The notes: generated from the sequence alone by a model not told the origin. Shown: positions 42,464 through 52,021, counted from the stretch's first letter. The stretch is 64,000 nucleotides of DNA from UBA1479 sp038109305 (GCA_038109305.1 JAYNIR010000015.1:7984-71983), one strand, 5' to 3'. Program-made: numbers and translations.

Positions 42464-42793
42464 ATGACAAACCCGGCGCCCGGCGCGACGGCCATACCCC
42501 GCGCGCCGCAATATGCATACAAAGGCGCGGTCACGGGCAGGACCGCCGCCGATCAGGCGTTCGACGCCTACATCGACAACATTTCTGAAACCGGCGCAGC
42601 GATCCAGCTCACCAATGCATCGGTGATCACGGACAACGCGCTGTTCGTGTCTATGCATATCGAAGGGCTGGGACAGTTCAAAGGCGACGTGGCGGGTATA
42701 TACGACGGCAGGTTCGCCGTCGAATTTTCGGGAAGCGAGGTCGACCTGGACCGAGTTCGGGACCGCCTGCGGTCGCTCGACCGGAAGGCCTAG
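42464..42793 (+). CDS. PilZ-domain protein
   Basis: Single-domain protein of 109 residues with the PilZ-type second motif DNISETGAAI (D/N-x-S-x-x-G) and the strand pattern FKGDVAGIYDGRFAVEFSG. The first motif, normally RxxxR, is not clear in the N-terminal part (AIPRAPQYAYKG), so c-di-GMP binding is uncertain. It is convergent with a small membrane protein gene whose stop overlaps its own stop by 3 nt. Confidence 0.75.
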   Translation: MTNPAPGATAIPRAPQYAYKGAVTGRTAADQAFDAYIDNISETGAAIQLTNASVITDNALFVSMHIEGLGQFKGDVAGIYDGRFAVEFSGSEVDLDRVRDRLRSLDRKA

Positions 42794-42963
42794 AAGTTCG
42801 ACTTGTCGATGATCGTCCAGGCATAGGCGAGAAATGGGCTGAATAGCCCGATCCCGAATACCGTTAAGTTCACGATAAACCCAGCAACCTTGTCGACGGT
42901 GCGCCAGAACCCACGGCGAACAGGCTCGGCCACCGGTTCGGGCATTGCGTGTGCGACTACCAT
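42790..42963 (-). CDS. Small single-helix membrane protein
   Basis: A 57-residue frame (MVVAHAMPEPVAEPVRRGFW, then TVDKVAGFIVNLTVFGIGLF, then SPFLAYAWTIIDKSNF) with one clear membrane helix and a flanking positive N-terminus. An alternative ATG at 42945 would give 51 residues. It is too short for ordinary ORF lists but has the composition of a real membrane peptide and its stop overlaps the end of the convergent PilZ gene. A homologue family is not recognised. Confidence 0.6.
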   Translation of the reverse strand: MVVAHAMPEPVAEPVRRGFWRTVDKVAGFIVNLTVFGIGLFSPFLAYAWTIIDKSNF

Positions 42964-43162
42964 TATAGGAACCCCCGAAAAAGCGCCAGACCGCCAATGC
43001 GCCCGGCGCCCACAGGGGCGCGAAAGGTCGCATCCAACCTCAAGACATTGAGGCCGGACCGGCCATTTCCGCTATGATATTTTCGCGGGGCGTCCATGCA
43101 AAAAATGCAGAACAGCCGGGGCACGAAACGGCCTTCGGGCTTGCCTGATCCGCGCCCTCCCC

Positions 43163-44620
43163 CTAACGTCGGCGGCAATCAACCGACACACCACCCATGG
43201 GAGGAAGTACATGAGCGAGCGGAAACTTGCGGCCCTGATCACCGGATCCGGCCGCAACATCGGACGGGCCTGCGCCCTGGCCCTGGCCGACCAGGGTTTC
43301 AACATCGTCATCAACGGGTCGAGCGACCAAAAATCCTGCGACGCGGTCGCCGGCGAAGTCCGCGCCAAGGGCCAGGACGCCATGGTCATCATGGCCGACG
43401 TCGGCGACAAGGACGCCTGCGACGCCATGGCAGATCAGGCGATCAAAAAATTCGGCGGCGTCGACGTCTTGATCAACAACGCCGCGACGCGGCCGTCCCA
43501 CGGATTTCTGGAAATGGCCGACGCGGACTGGCACCGAGTCTTGAAGGTCAACTTCCAGGCTGCCTTCTGGCTCGCGCGGAAATGCCTGCCGGGCATGGTC
43601 GATCGTGGCTGGGGCCGGATCATCAACATGGCCGGGATGAACGCGATCCACGGTTATAACGGGCGTTCGCACGTCAGCGCGTCGAAGCACGCAACCTGGG
43701 GCATGACCAAGGCGCTGGGCAAGGAATTCGGGCCCAACGGCATCACCACGAACATCATATCGCCGGGCCCCATCGGCGGCGATCACACGGACCCGAAAAT
43801 GGCCGCCCATATCGCCGAAACGGCGGCGCGGGTGCCGGTCGGGCGCCGCGGCACGCCCGATGAAATCGCCGGCATGGTCGCCTACCTGGTTTCGGATGCG
43901 GGTGCTTTCATGAATGGTCAGCTGATCCAGGTCAACGGCGGCACGGAAACCTGAACCCGGACAGCCCTTAACCCTAATCCCGAAGCGCGCGTCCAGAAAC
44001 CGGGCAAGTTCGTAGAACCGGTACCCTTGCCGGACGACCGAATAGTGGCGGAAATCGAAAATCGTCGACGACAGGCCGTCGGCGTTGGCATCGCGGCATC
44101 CGCCGTGGTCGATTACGATGTCCGCCGCCGCCACGAGATCGGGTTCGATGTCCGCGATCGAATACTTGGACCCGCTGAGCGATTTGTTCGCCGACGACCC
44201 AAACAACGGCCTACCGTGCGCGAAACTGAGGTCAGCCAGCGCATTGTGCAACGGCCCCGCGTTCAAAAGCATGTCCATGGTACCCTCGGTTTTTGAACTG
44301 GTTCGTACGACGAGCGGGTCCGTCGACGCAAGCATGGGATGGTCCGGGCGAAACGGCGCGACAACGGCGGCGCCGCGGGCGTCCAAAACGTGGAAGGCGT
44401 CCGATAGGCCGGCGCACCCGAAACAGCCGGACGGCTTGTCGTAGCTGCGTTTCTTAATGTCGAAAATCCGGCGGATCACCGCTTCGGTCCGGCCGAGAAC
44501 GGCGTAAGCGACATTCAGAGGGATGATTACGATTCCGCCGCCCAAGAGGCAGTCCAACACGGCCTGGGCCTCGGCCATTATGTCGTGCCCAAGAGGGTTA
44601 TTCGTGGCCGGTATCGCCAT
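43163..44620 (-). CDS. YrdC/Sua5-domain protein lacking its own stop
   Basis: The first 220 or so codons (44620 to about 43960) encode a YrdC/Sua5/YciO-type domain related to threonylcarbamoyl-AMP synthase: GGGIVIIPLNVAYAVLG, IKKRSYDKPSG, FGSSANKSLSG, and DGLSSTIFDF. Start ATG 44620. After ARFLDARFGIRVKG the frame does not end but runs about 260 more codons antisense through the whole SDR gene, to 43163. That tail is not recognisable protein; in the frame next door TAG and TAA occur at once, so an indel near 43980 probably removed the normal stop. Whether the protein is made, and its length, is uncertain. Confidence 0.6.
   Translation of the reverse strand: MAIPATNNPLGHDIMAEAQAVLDCLLGGGIVIIPLNVAYAVLGRTEAVIRRIFDIKKRSYDKPSGCFGCAGLSDAFHVLDARGAAVVAPFRPDHPMLASTDPLVVRTSSKTEGTMDMLLNAGPLHNALADLSFAHGRPLFGSSANKSLSGSKYSIADIEPDLVAAADIVIDHGGCRDANADGLSSTIFDFRHYSVVRQGYRFYELARFLDARFGIRVKGCPGSGFRAAVDLDQLTIHESTRIRNQVGDHAGDFIGRAAAPDRHPRRRFGDMGGHFRVRVIAADGARRYDVRGDAVGPEFLAQRLGHAPGCVLRRADVRTPVITVDRVHPGHVDDPAPATIDHARQAFPREPEGSLEVDLQDSVPVRVGHFQKSVGRPRRGVVDQDVDAAEFFDRLICHGVAGVLVADVGHDDHGVLALGADFAGDRVAGFLVARPVDDDVETLVGQGQGAGPSDVAAGSGDQGRKFPLAHVLPPMGGVSVDCRRR
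43211..43954 (+). CDS. Short-chain dehydrogenase/reductase lacking the catalytic Tyr
   Basis: Rossmann-fold SDR of 247 residues with cofactor motif ITGSGRNIGRACALAL, NNAATRP and SPGPIGGD. The YxxxK motif reads HVSASKHA: the Lys is present but Val takes the Tyr place, and the usual catalytic Ser (NISS) is replaced (NMAGMNA). It therefore may be a binding protein or use another residue such as the adjacent His. The C-terminal MNGQLIQVNGGTET is typical of the 3-oxoacyl-reductase-like group. The ATG has GGAGG 6 nt upstream (position 43200). Confidence 0.85.
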   Translation: MSERKLAALITGSGRNIGRACALALADQGFNIVINGSSDQKSCDAVAGEVRAKGQDAMVIMADVGDKDACDAMADQAIKKFGGVDVLINNAATRPSHGFLEMADADWHRVLKVNFQAAFWLARKCLPGMVDRGWGRIINMAGMNAIHGYNGRSHVSASKHATWGMTKALGKEFGPNGITTNIISPGPIGGDHTDPKMAAHIAETAARVPVGRRGTPDEIAGMVAYLVSDAGAFMNGQLIQVNGGTET

Positions 44621-44702
44621 GGCCCGACGCTAACCGCCGCAGATGGCCTTGTCAGCCGAAATTTGCTAAGAGAATCGATCACTTGGCGATAGCGAGAGGC
44701 CG

Positions 44703-47198
44703 ATGACGAAACTTCGACCGGCGATCCGGATCGGACTGACGGCGACCGTGGCGCTGATGGGCCTGGGGCCTGGGGCCGCACGCGCGTCGATTGAGGATTG
44801 CGCGAACCAGGGCCTGCCGCCGGCCATCCGGGTTTTTACCTGTACCGACGAGATCAACCAGGGTGTCGCCGATCCCATTCTGCTGTCGGACCTGACGGTC
44901 CACCGTGCCGAAGCCTATGCCGCCCAGGGGTTTTTGGAAAAGGCGCTGAGCGACCTGAATCGCGCGGTTCGCCTGACCCCCCGGAGCAGAAAAGTGTTTA
45001 TGGCGCGGGCGCGGGTCAACCACATCATGCGCCGCAACCAAGCCGCGCTTGTCGACACGGATGAAACGATCAGGCTGGCGCCCCGGTTTACCGAGGCGGT
45101 GGCATTTCGCGCGCGGCTGCTGTTGAGCCTGGGTCGCGCCGAAGAAGCGCTGACCGCCGCCAAAAACGCCCTTCTGATCAATCCGGATCTGGCGGAAGCA
45201 TGGATATACAAAGGTTCGGCCGAAACTGAAATCGGCGAACACGATATTGCCCGCCACACGCTGGACCGGGCCGTCAATCTGGCGCCGGAAAACGGCGAAG
45301 CGTATCGCGCCAGGGGCGTCCTACTGCGCCGGTTGAATTTGTACAAACTGGCGATTGCCGACCTGGATCAGGCCGTGCGCCGCCTGACCCATCCCATGTT
45401 CAGCCTTCGCGAACGCGGGCTCGCGCATTTTCGGTCGGAGCAATATGACCTGGCCATTGCCGACTTCGGCGACTCGCTGGAACTGGCGCCGCACGATGCG
45501 GAGCTTTATGCGTTTCGCGGCCGCGCCTTCATGGCCGAAGGCCGCCTTGACCAGGCCTTCGCCGATCTGTCCCGGTCACTGGAATTGCACACCGCCAGTC
45601 CCGAGCCCTGGCACGGCCGCGCCGAGGTGCTGATGAAGCAGGGGCAACTGGCATTGGCGGTTGAAGACGTGAATCAGGCGATCGCCTTGGAGCCGCAGAG
45701 CGCGCGGCACTACCTTCTGCGCGCCAAAATTCAGTCGGCGCAACGCCGGCTGGGCTTGGCGATGGACGACTTGAACAAAGCCGTGCAGGCCGATCCCGAC
45801 AATATCGACGCACGTTATATGCGGGCGCAAAAGCATTTTGATCTGGAAAATTACGATGCGGCGATCGACGACATGGACGCCGTTCTCAAGATCGAGCCCA
45901 ACAACATCGGCGCCCTGGTCAAACGCGCCCGGGTGTATCTTTTGATGTCACGCCTACAACACGCGATCCAAAGCGCATCGGCGGCATTACGCATTGACGC
46001 GGACATCGCCGAAGCCCGGCTGATCCGCGGCCTGGCCTACGGCCGGGTGAACGAAAAAGTCGCGGCGCTTGCCGACTTGGATCATCTATTGTTGCTTGAC
46101 CCCAACAACGCGGAAGGATTGGCGCGGCGCGCGGACATCCACATCGAAGCCAGCCGGTGGGCGATCGCCCACCGGGACCTGACGGCGCTGCTGGCGATCC
46201 AGCCGGAAAACCGGTCTGCGCGGCTTAATCGCGCCGTCGCGGCCCGCAATATAAACGACCTCTCCGGCGCCATCACCGATTTCACCCGTTTGCTCCAAGG
46301 GCAGCCCAACGACGCCCAGGTCTTGGCCGCCAGAGCGGAGGCCTTTCTTGCCAACGACCAAGCCAACGATGCGGCGTCGGACGCCACCGCCGCCCTGGCG
46401 CACGGCGCCGACCAGACGGAAACATTGATCCTTCGCGGACGGGCGTTGGCAAACGTTGGCAGAACGGAAGCCGCGCTCGCGGACTTCGATCGGGCGCTGG
46501 GGCTCGATCCCTACCGCGTCGACGCCGTACGCGAACGGGCCCGCGCGCTTTTGGCCTCGGGCCGCTTGGGCGAAGCGCTCAGCGGGTATCAGAGATGGTC
46601 GGCGATGCAGCCTGGTCAGGCGGAGCCTTATCGTGTGCTCACGATGCTGCTTTTGAATGCCGGCGGCCTGGACGGCGCGGCCAAGATTTTGGCGCTTGGG
46701 CAGAAATCGGCGCCGGGCGACAATGGACTGAAAACCCTTGCGGCGGCGCTAGCGGTTGCCCAAGGCAAAACCGGTGACGCCAATAAAATGGCGTCCGAGG
46801 CACTCGCCAACAATCCGAGGTCCGCGTTCGGCTACCGGGTGCGGGCCTTTGCGTTTCTGGAACAGAGCCGGACGGTAAACGCCCGCACCGATTTCACGAA
46901 AGCGACGGAATTGTCGCCCGACGACTCCGTCGCCTGGATCGGCCTGGCCTATGCACAGTATTTATCGGGTGACAGCGAGGCGGCCCAAAAACATGTGGAT
47001 CGGGCCATCGCGTTAGACTCGACCAACGGCGAGGCCTATCTGGTCCGGGCCCGCATTCTCGAAGCCATGAGCCAGTGGGACGCGGCGAAAGCCTCGCGGC
47101 GGACCGCCTTCCGCATTGACCCGGACCTCAAGTCAGTCGTAGACAGGCCCGGCGGTTGGCGGCTTCGCAACCGCATCCGGCCGAAAGACCTCGGCTGA
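44703..47198 (+). CDS. Exported multi-TPR protein
   Basis: Protein of 831 residues with a signal peptide (about 1-28, LTATVALMGLGPGAARA) and at least fifteen tandem TPR units from about residue 60 to the C-terminus (for example AEAYAAQGFLEKALSDLNRA, GNAKRALxLP-type repeats such as LDQAVRRLT). The repeats form a binding superhelix with no enzyme domain, so it is probably a periplasmic scaffold. GAGAGG precedes the ATG. It is followed by another TPR gene 39 nt downstream, on the same strand. Confidence 0.8.
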   Translation: MTKLRPAIRIGLTATVALMGLGPGAARASIEDCANQGLPPAIRVFTCTDEINQGVADPILLSDLTVHRAEAYAAQGFLEKALSDLNRAVRLTPRSRKVFMARARVNHIMRRNQAALVDTDETIRLAPRFTEAVAFRARLLLSLGRAEEALTAAKNALLINPDLAEAWIYKGSAETEIGEHDIARHTLDRAVNLAPENGEAYRARGVLLRRLNLYKLAIADLDQAVRRLTHPMFSLRERGLAHFRSEQYDLAIADFGDSLELAPHDAELYAFRGRAFMAEGRLDQAFADLSRSLELHTASPEPWHGRAEVLMKQGQLALAVEDVNQAIALEPQSARHYLLRAKIQSAQRRLGLAMDDLNKAVQADPDNIDARYMRAQKHFDLENYDAAIDDMDAVLKIEPNNIGALVKRARVYLLMSRLQHAIQSASAALRIDADIAEARLIRGLAYGRVNEKVAALADLDHLLLLDPNNAEGLARRADIHIEASRWAIAHRDLTALLAIQPENRSARLNRAVAARNINDLSGAITDFTRLLQGQPNDAQVLAARAEAFLANDQANDAASDATAALAHGADQTETLILRGRALANVGRTEAALADFDRALGLDPYRVDAVRERARALLASGRLGEALSGYQRWSAMQPGQAEPYRVLTMLLLNAGGLDGAAKILALGQKSAPGDNGLKTLAAALAVAQGKTGDANKMASEALANNPRSAFGYRVRAFAFLEQSRTVNARTDFTKATELSPDDSVAWIGLAYAQYLSGDSEAAQKHVDRAIALDSTNGEAYLVRARILEAMSQWDAAKASRRTAFRIDPDLKSVVDRPGGWRLRNRIRPKDLG

Positions 47199-47237
47199 TC
47201 TTCGCTTCACCTTCTCCGTTACCGATCCCGGGCAGAA

Positions 47238-49253
47238 ATGGACCCCGAACTGGAATTTCAGAAAGCGAACGACCTTTACCGCGCCGGCGATCTGCCAGGC
47301 ACGGTAAAGACGCTGGCGTCGCTTGCAGAGGCGGTGCCGGATCACCCTGAAATCCTGCATTTCCTGTCGGTCGCGCAGTTGCAGTCCGGCGATTCGCAGG
47401 AGGCTTCCGTCAATCTGAAACGCATCACGGAACTGAAACCGAACTGGGCTGGCGGCTTTGACCTGTACGGCGTCGCGCTCCGCCAGTCCGGCCGGCTTGA
47501 GGCTGCGGAACGGCAATTGCGAAAAGCCGTCCGGCTGGACCCGGACTTCGCACAGGCCCATTACAATCTGGGGAACGTTTACCGCGACCAGCGGCGGTAT
47601 TCCGAAGCCGCCAAATCCTTCAACAAGGCGGTTTTGATAAACCCTGATTATGCGGATGCATATTTCAATCAGGGTGAAGCGCTTTGTAACCTGGGCAGGC
47701 TTGCGGAAGCATCGGCAGCCTACCAAAGCATCGTCCAACGCAATCCCGGCGATGTTGAAGCGGTGCTGAAACTTGCCGAAACCCTGATCCTGCGAAACAT
47801 GCACCATGCGGCGCAGTCGACTCTTGAAATCGCCTCGGAGTCCAACCCCACGCATCCGGCCGTGCTGGACATGCTGGCCCAGGTCTACCAGCGGACCGGC
47901 AACCACGCCGCCGCTATCGGTCACCTGGACCGGTTGATCGGTATCGTCGGTGAACAGCCGGCGTTGCTCCGCGACAAGGCCGCCGCACTGCGCGCCCAGG
48001 GCGATGTCGCAGGCGCCGTCGCCATCGCAGAACATGCCGTCGGCCTGAACCCGGATGACGCCGACAGCCTGTTTCATCTGGCATATTTGTTGGAACGACT
48101 GAACCGGGTGGACGAAGCCCGCGAAACCGTGGACCGGGGCATCGCAATCGACGGCGGGCATTCGGGACTGGCGCTGGTGGGCGCCAGGCTCGACCGGCGC
48201 GCGGGCAACCCGCAGGCCGGGATCGACCGGCTTAAGGCGCTTTCCGCCGATGTTATGGAAACGTCCCCCGCCACGTCGGAAATTTATTTCGAACTGGGGA
48301 TGCTGTACGAACAGCTTGACCGGCCGGGCGACGCCATCGAAAACCTGACGCTCGGCAATCGTGCGATGATTGAAGACGAGGAATTCCTGAACCGGCTCAA
48401 GGGACGGTCGTCAGACTATCTTGAAAAAATTGACCGGGCGTTTTCGGCGCTCAACGGGCAGGCGCCCGCCCCTGCCCGGCAGGAGGGGAAACAGCCGATT
48501 TTCGTCATCGGATTTCCGCGCTCGGGCACGACGCTGTTGGATCAGGTGCTGGACGCCCATCCGGGGATGCAGGTTCTGGAAGAACAGCCGACGCTTTCCA
48601 CCGTGCGCGACCGGTTGATTGCCGACAGCGGCTTTCCTGAAAACCTGTTCGATCTGAGCAATCAACAACTGGCGGACATGCGCGGCGTATATTTCGCGGC
48701 CGTCGATCAATGCATCGAACGGGAACCCGGCACCCGCATCGTCGACAAGATGCCGCTGAACATCATGGATGCGGGGCTGATCAACCGTCTGTTCCCCGGC
48801 GCGCAGTTTATTCTGGCGCTGCGCCATCCGTGTGACGTCTGCCTGAGTTGCTTCATGCAGCCGTTCGAACTTAACGATGCGATGGCGCATTTCACCACAC
48901 TGCCGGACACGGTCGCCTTTTACGGCCGGGTCATGGACCTGTGGCGCCGGCAGCGGGACGTCCTGCCGCTCGACGTCTTCGAGGTGCGGTACGAAGACCT
49001 GACCCGGGACCTGGCGCCCGTCGCGCGGGGGCTCTTGGAATTTCTCGGCCTGCCGTGGGACGACGCGGTGCTTGACCCTACCGGTCACGCCCGGTCCAAG
49101 GGATACATCGGCACTTCCAGCTATCATCAGGTGGTGGAACAGATCAACACCCGCGCAGTCAACCGGTGGCGCAAGTTCGAGCTGCATATGACCCCGTTCC
49201 TGCCGAAGCTCCGGGCGCATATCCACGGATTCGGATACGACACCGGCGCCTGA
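47238..49253 (+). CDS. TPR-sulfotransferase fusion
   Basis: N-terminal TPR array (about residues 1-400, including NLGNVYRDQRRYSEAAKSFN) fused to a sulfotransferase domain from about 420. The PAPS-binding loop is GFPRSGTTLLDQVLD, with the 3'-phosphate site in ILALRHPCDVCLS and VRYEDL in the later part. Sulfotransferases of this architecture modify peptides or sugars; the acceptor cannot be named. No signal peptide is visible. It follows the exported TPR gene by 39 nt and precedes a gap of 163 nt before the aldehyde oxidoreductase. Confidence 0.85.
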   Translation: MDPELEFQKANDLYRAGDLPGTVKTLASLAEAVPDHPEILHFLSVAQLQSGDSQEASVNLKRITELKPNWAGGFDLYGVALRQSGRLEAAERQLRKAVRLDPDFAQAHYNLGNVYRDQRRYSEAAKSFNKAVLINPDYADAYFNQGEALCNLGRLAEASAAYQSIVQRNPGDVEAVLKLAETLILRNMHHAAQSTLEIASESNPTHPAVLDMLAQVYQRTGNHAAAIGHLDRLIGIVGEQPALLRDKAAALRAQGDVAGAVAIAEHAVGLNPDDADSLFHLAYLLERLNRVDEARETVDRGIAIDGGHSGLALVGARLDRRAGNPQAGIDRLKALSADVMETSPATSEIYFELGMLYEQLDRPGDAIENLTLGNRAMIEDEEFLNRLKGRSSDYLEKIDRAFSALNGQAPAPARQEGKQPIFVIGFPRSGTTLLDQVLDAHPGMQVLEEQPTLSTVRDRLIADSGFPENLFDLSNQQLADMRGVYFAAVDQCIEREPGTRIVDKMPLNIMDAGLINRLFPGAQFILALRHPCDVCLSCFMQPFELNDAMAHFTTLPDTVAFYGRVMDLWRRQRDVLPLDVFEVRYEDLTRDLAPVARGLLEFLGLPWDDAVLDPTGHARSKGYIGTSSYHQVVEQINTRAVNRWRKFELHMTPFLPKLRAHIHGFGYDTGA

Positions 49254-49416
49254 GCACCCGGAAAGGCCCCGATCGGCGCGGTTCCCGGCCGGGGGCTTCA
49301 TCAGGCGCGGAAAGACTGGTATTTTCACCCTTTCGGCACCACATTAACCGTCAAACCCATCATGCATCGCGCGCCCGGCGCCCCGCTGGAAGGGCGCACT
49401 TTGGACCCGAGAGACC

Positions 49417-51132
49417 ATGCGGAAATATTTCAATATCGACCTCAAGACCAAATCCATCGAAACCGAAGAACTGATCGGTGAGGACATCGCCCGGGCCGGC
49501 CGGTACCGGATCGCCAAGACCCTGGTCGACCGGGGGCTGGCCGCCATCGACCCGCTCAGCCCGGAAAATCCCTTTGTCATTTCGGCCGGGCCGTTCGCGG
49601 GATCGAACTTTTCCAACGGCAACCGCATTTCCGTCGGATGCAAAAGCCCGCTGACCGGCGGCATCAAGGAATCCAACGGCGGCGGCACGATGGCGTTTGC
49701 GATGGGGCAGTTGGGCATTGCCGGGATGACGTTGAACAATGCGTCCGACGATTGGGTCGTGATTCGCATTTCGCTCGACGGGTCGATCACCTTCGAGGAC
49801 GCGACGCCTTACATGGGAAAGGGCGTGTTCGAGGCCGCCAAGCTGCTGCATGAAAAATACGGCGACAAGGTCTCGCTCGGCATCACCAGCCCGGTCGCGG
49901 AATACGGCGGGCTGCTCGGCGGCGTCGTGTTTACCGACCCGGAAGGGCGGCCGACTCGCATCTGCGCGCGGGGCGGCGTCGGCGCTGTGTTGGCGTCGAA
50001 AAAGGTCAAGGCCATTGTCTGCGACAAGAACAAGATGCCCGACTTCCACGACCGCAAAAAATTCATGCAGTCGCTTAAGGTTTACGGCAACAAGATCAAG
50101 GATGACCCGGCGACGCAGAACTTAGGGGCCCGCGGCACCGCCATGGTCGCCGACGTGATCAATCACTTGGGCGGTCTGCCGGTTGCGAACTTCCGCCAGG
50201 GCGCGCAGGTCGATACGTCCAAGGGCGAGGTTTTGAAAATCGGCGGCGATTTCATTCGCGAACAGAACATCGCCCGCGGCGGCGAACCGACGCACGCCTG
50301 CATGCCGGGTTGCCTGATCCGGTGTTCCAACGTCTATCACGACGAAGACGGCAAGGAACTGGTCGCCCCCATCGAATATGAGACCATCGGCCTGATGGGA
50401 TCGAACTGCGGGCTGACCCATCCGGACCAGATCGCGCGGGTCAATGCGGTCGCCAACGACCTGGCCATCGACACCATCGAAACCGGCGCGCTTTTGGGCG
50501 CCATGATGGATGCGGGGCTGGGCCCGTACGGCGACGAAAACTTCATGCTTGAGGCGCTGGCCGACATACGCGACGGCAACGAACGCGGCAAAATCCTGGC
50601 CCAGGGCACGGCCCGGGTCGGCGAGCATTACGGCATCACGCGCCTGCCGATCATCAAGAAACAGGCGATCAGCGCCTATGACCCCCGGGTCATCGAAGTG
50701 ACCGGCATTTCCATGATGCTGACGGCCCAGGGCGCCGACCACACGACGGGCAACCTGCCGGCCTTTGAATGCACCGGCAAGTCGACGGAAGAACTGGCGC
50801 TTGAAAGCCTGAACATTCAGGCCAAGTGCGCGGCGGTCGACTCACTCGGCATCTGCGTGTTCGGCCGTTCCGTCCACAACGCAGAGCCGGAACTGATCAT
50901 CGACGCCATCAACGACGCCCACGGCACGGACCTGAAGCCGGAATTTTTCGACCGGCTGGGTAAGGAGACCCTGGCGCTTGAAGAACAGTTCAACAAGGCC
51001 GCCGGGTTCGGTGTCGAAGACGACGAACTGCCGGACTTTTTCTATCAGGAGCCCCTGGCCCCGACCATGAAGATGGCCCGCCACCACGCGCACGAGGTCA
51101 ACCAGATCCGCAACCGGTGGTTCGGCAACTGA
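49417..51132 (+). CDS. Aldehyde:ferredoxin oxidoreductase family enzyme
   Basis: Tungsten- or molybdenum-bis-pyranopterin enzyme oxidising aldehydes to acids with ferredoxin, 571 residues, slightly short for the family. Domain 1 has GPFAGSNFSNGNR and SNGGGTMAF near the cofactor-binding end; the [4Fe-4S] cysteines are HACMPGCLIRCSNVY (about 295, 299, 303) and the last in DSLGICVFGR (about 479). AOR-type genes are unusual in aerobic alphaproteobacteria. It starts a plus-strand run with pirin, a hydrolase and an isomerase, which suggests one catabolic unit; the substrate is unknown. Confidence 0.88.
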   Translation: MRKYFNIDLKTKSIETEELIGEDIARAGRYRIAKTLVDRGLAAIDPLSPENPFVISAGPFAGSNFSNGNRISVGCKSPLTGGIKESNGGGTMAFAMGQLGIAGMTLNNASDDWVVIRISLDGSITFEDATPYMGKGVFEAAKLLHEKYGDKVSLGITSPVAEYGGLLGGVVFTDPEGRPTRICARGGVGAVLASKKVKAIVCDKNKMPDFHDRKKFMQSLKVYGNKIKDDPATQNLGARGTAMVADVINHLGGLPVANFRQGAQVDTSKGEVLKIGGDFIREQNIARGGEPTHACMPGCLIRCSNVYHDEDGKELVAPIEYETIGLMGSNCGLTHPDQIARVNAVANDLAIDTIETGALLGAMMDAGLGPYGDENFMLEALADIRDGNERGKILAQGTARVGEHYGITRLPIIKKQAISAYDPRVIEVTGISMMLTAQGADHTTGNLPAFECTGKSTEELALESLNIQAKCAAVDSLGICVFGRSVHNAEPELIIDAINDAHGTDLKPEFFDRLGKETLALEEQFNKAAGFGVEDDELPDFFYQEPLAPTMKMARHHAHEVNQIRNRWFGN

Positions 51133-51154
51133 TGCCGGGCCGCCGCATCCTGCC

Positions 51155-52021
51155 GTGATCGACCTGATCATCCGGCCGAGGGAACATGACATCGGTGGGC
51201 TTATCGTCCGCCGCGTCCTGCCTTTTCGTGAGCGTCGCTCGGTCGGCCCCTTCGTGTTTTTCGACCATTTCGGCCCGGCCGTGTTCCCGGCGGGCGAAGG
51301 GCTCGACGTGCGGCCGCATCCGCACATCGGGCTTGCGACCATCACCTATTTGTACGACGGCGTGATTCAGCACCGGGACAGCCTGGGCAATGACCAGCCG
51401 ATCCGCCCGGGCGAGGTCAACTGGATGACCGCCGGGCGCGGCATCGTCCACTCGGAACGCACGCCCGAGGACGAGCGCGCGCGGGACAGCGGGATTTTCG
51501 GCCTGCAGGCCTGGGCCGCCCTGCCGGTGGCGGAGGCGGAAGCGGAGCCCAGCTTCGTCCACTTCCCGGCGTCGGACCTGCCGGAATGGGCGGCAGACGG
51601 TTTCCGCATCCGGCTGATCGCGGGTAAATTGCTGGGCCACGAAAGCCCGGTCAAAACTTTTTCCGAACTGTTTTACGCGGACCTGCGGCTTGCCCCCGGC
51701 GGGTCGTTCGTGCTGCCGCCGGACCACGCGGAGCGCGCCGTCCACAACGCCGAAGGCCGGGTGACGGTCGGCGGCGAAACGCTTACCCAAGGCGAGATGG
51801 CGGTGCTTCGGCCGGGTTCGGACACGCCCCTTGAGGCCGACCCCGGCGGCGAGGCCAAGGTGATCCTTTTGGGGGGTGCCGCGCTCGACGGGGCCCGGAC
51901 GATCTGGTGGAACTTCGTCAGCCATTCGGCGGAGCGGATCCAGCAAGCCAAGGACGATTGGAAAAACGGCCGATTTGCGCCCGTGCCCGGCGACGCGGAG
52001 TTCATTCCCCTCCCCGATTAG
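51155..52021 (+). CDS. Pirin-family protein
   Basis: Double cupin of 288 residues starting at a GTG (51155), 23 nt after the AOR stop. The metal-binding His residues occur in RPHPHIGLAT and HRDSLG, with the GRGIVHSE loop that completes the iron site. Bacterial pirins can be quercetinase-like or act as metabolic regulators. The C-terminal cupin contains LPPDHAERAVHNAEG and the family end GGAALDGARTIWWNFVSHS. Adjacent AOR and hydrolase suggest the same operon. Confidence 0.88.
   Translation: MIDLIIRPREHDIGGLIVRRVLPFRERRSVGPFVFFDHFGPAVFPAGEGLDVRPHPHIGLATITYLYDGVIQHRDSLGNDQPIRPGEVNWMTAGRGIVHSERTPEDERARDSGIFGLQAWAALPVAEAEAEPSFVHFPASDLPEWAADGFRIRLIAGKLLGHESPVKTFSELFYADLRLAPGGSFVLPPDHAERAVHNAEGRVTVGGETLTQGEMAVLRPGSDTPLEADPGGEAKVILLGGAALDGARTIWWNFVSHSAERIQQAKDDWKNGRFAPVPGDAEFIPLPD

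Noticed and set aside
41018..43033. 671-codon minus-strand frame
   Set aside because: It covers the TauD-type gene antisense and the real genes in the region are supported in other frames.
47133..48161. 342-codon minus-strand frame
   Set aside because: Antisense to the TPR-sulfotransferase gene.
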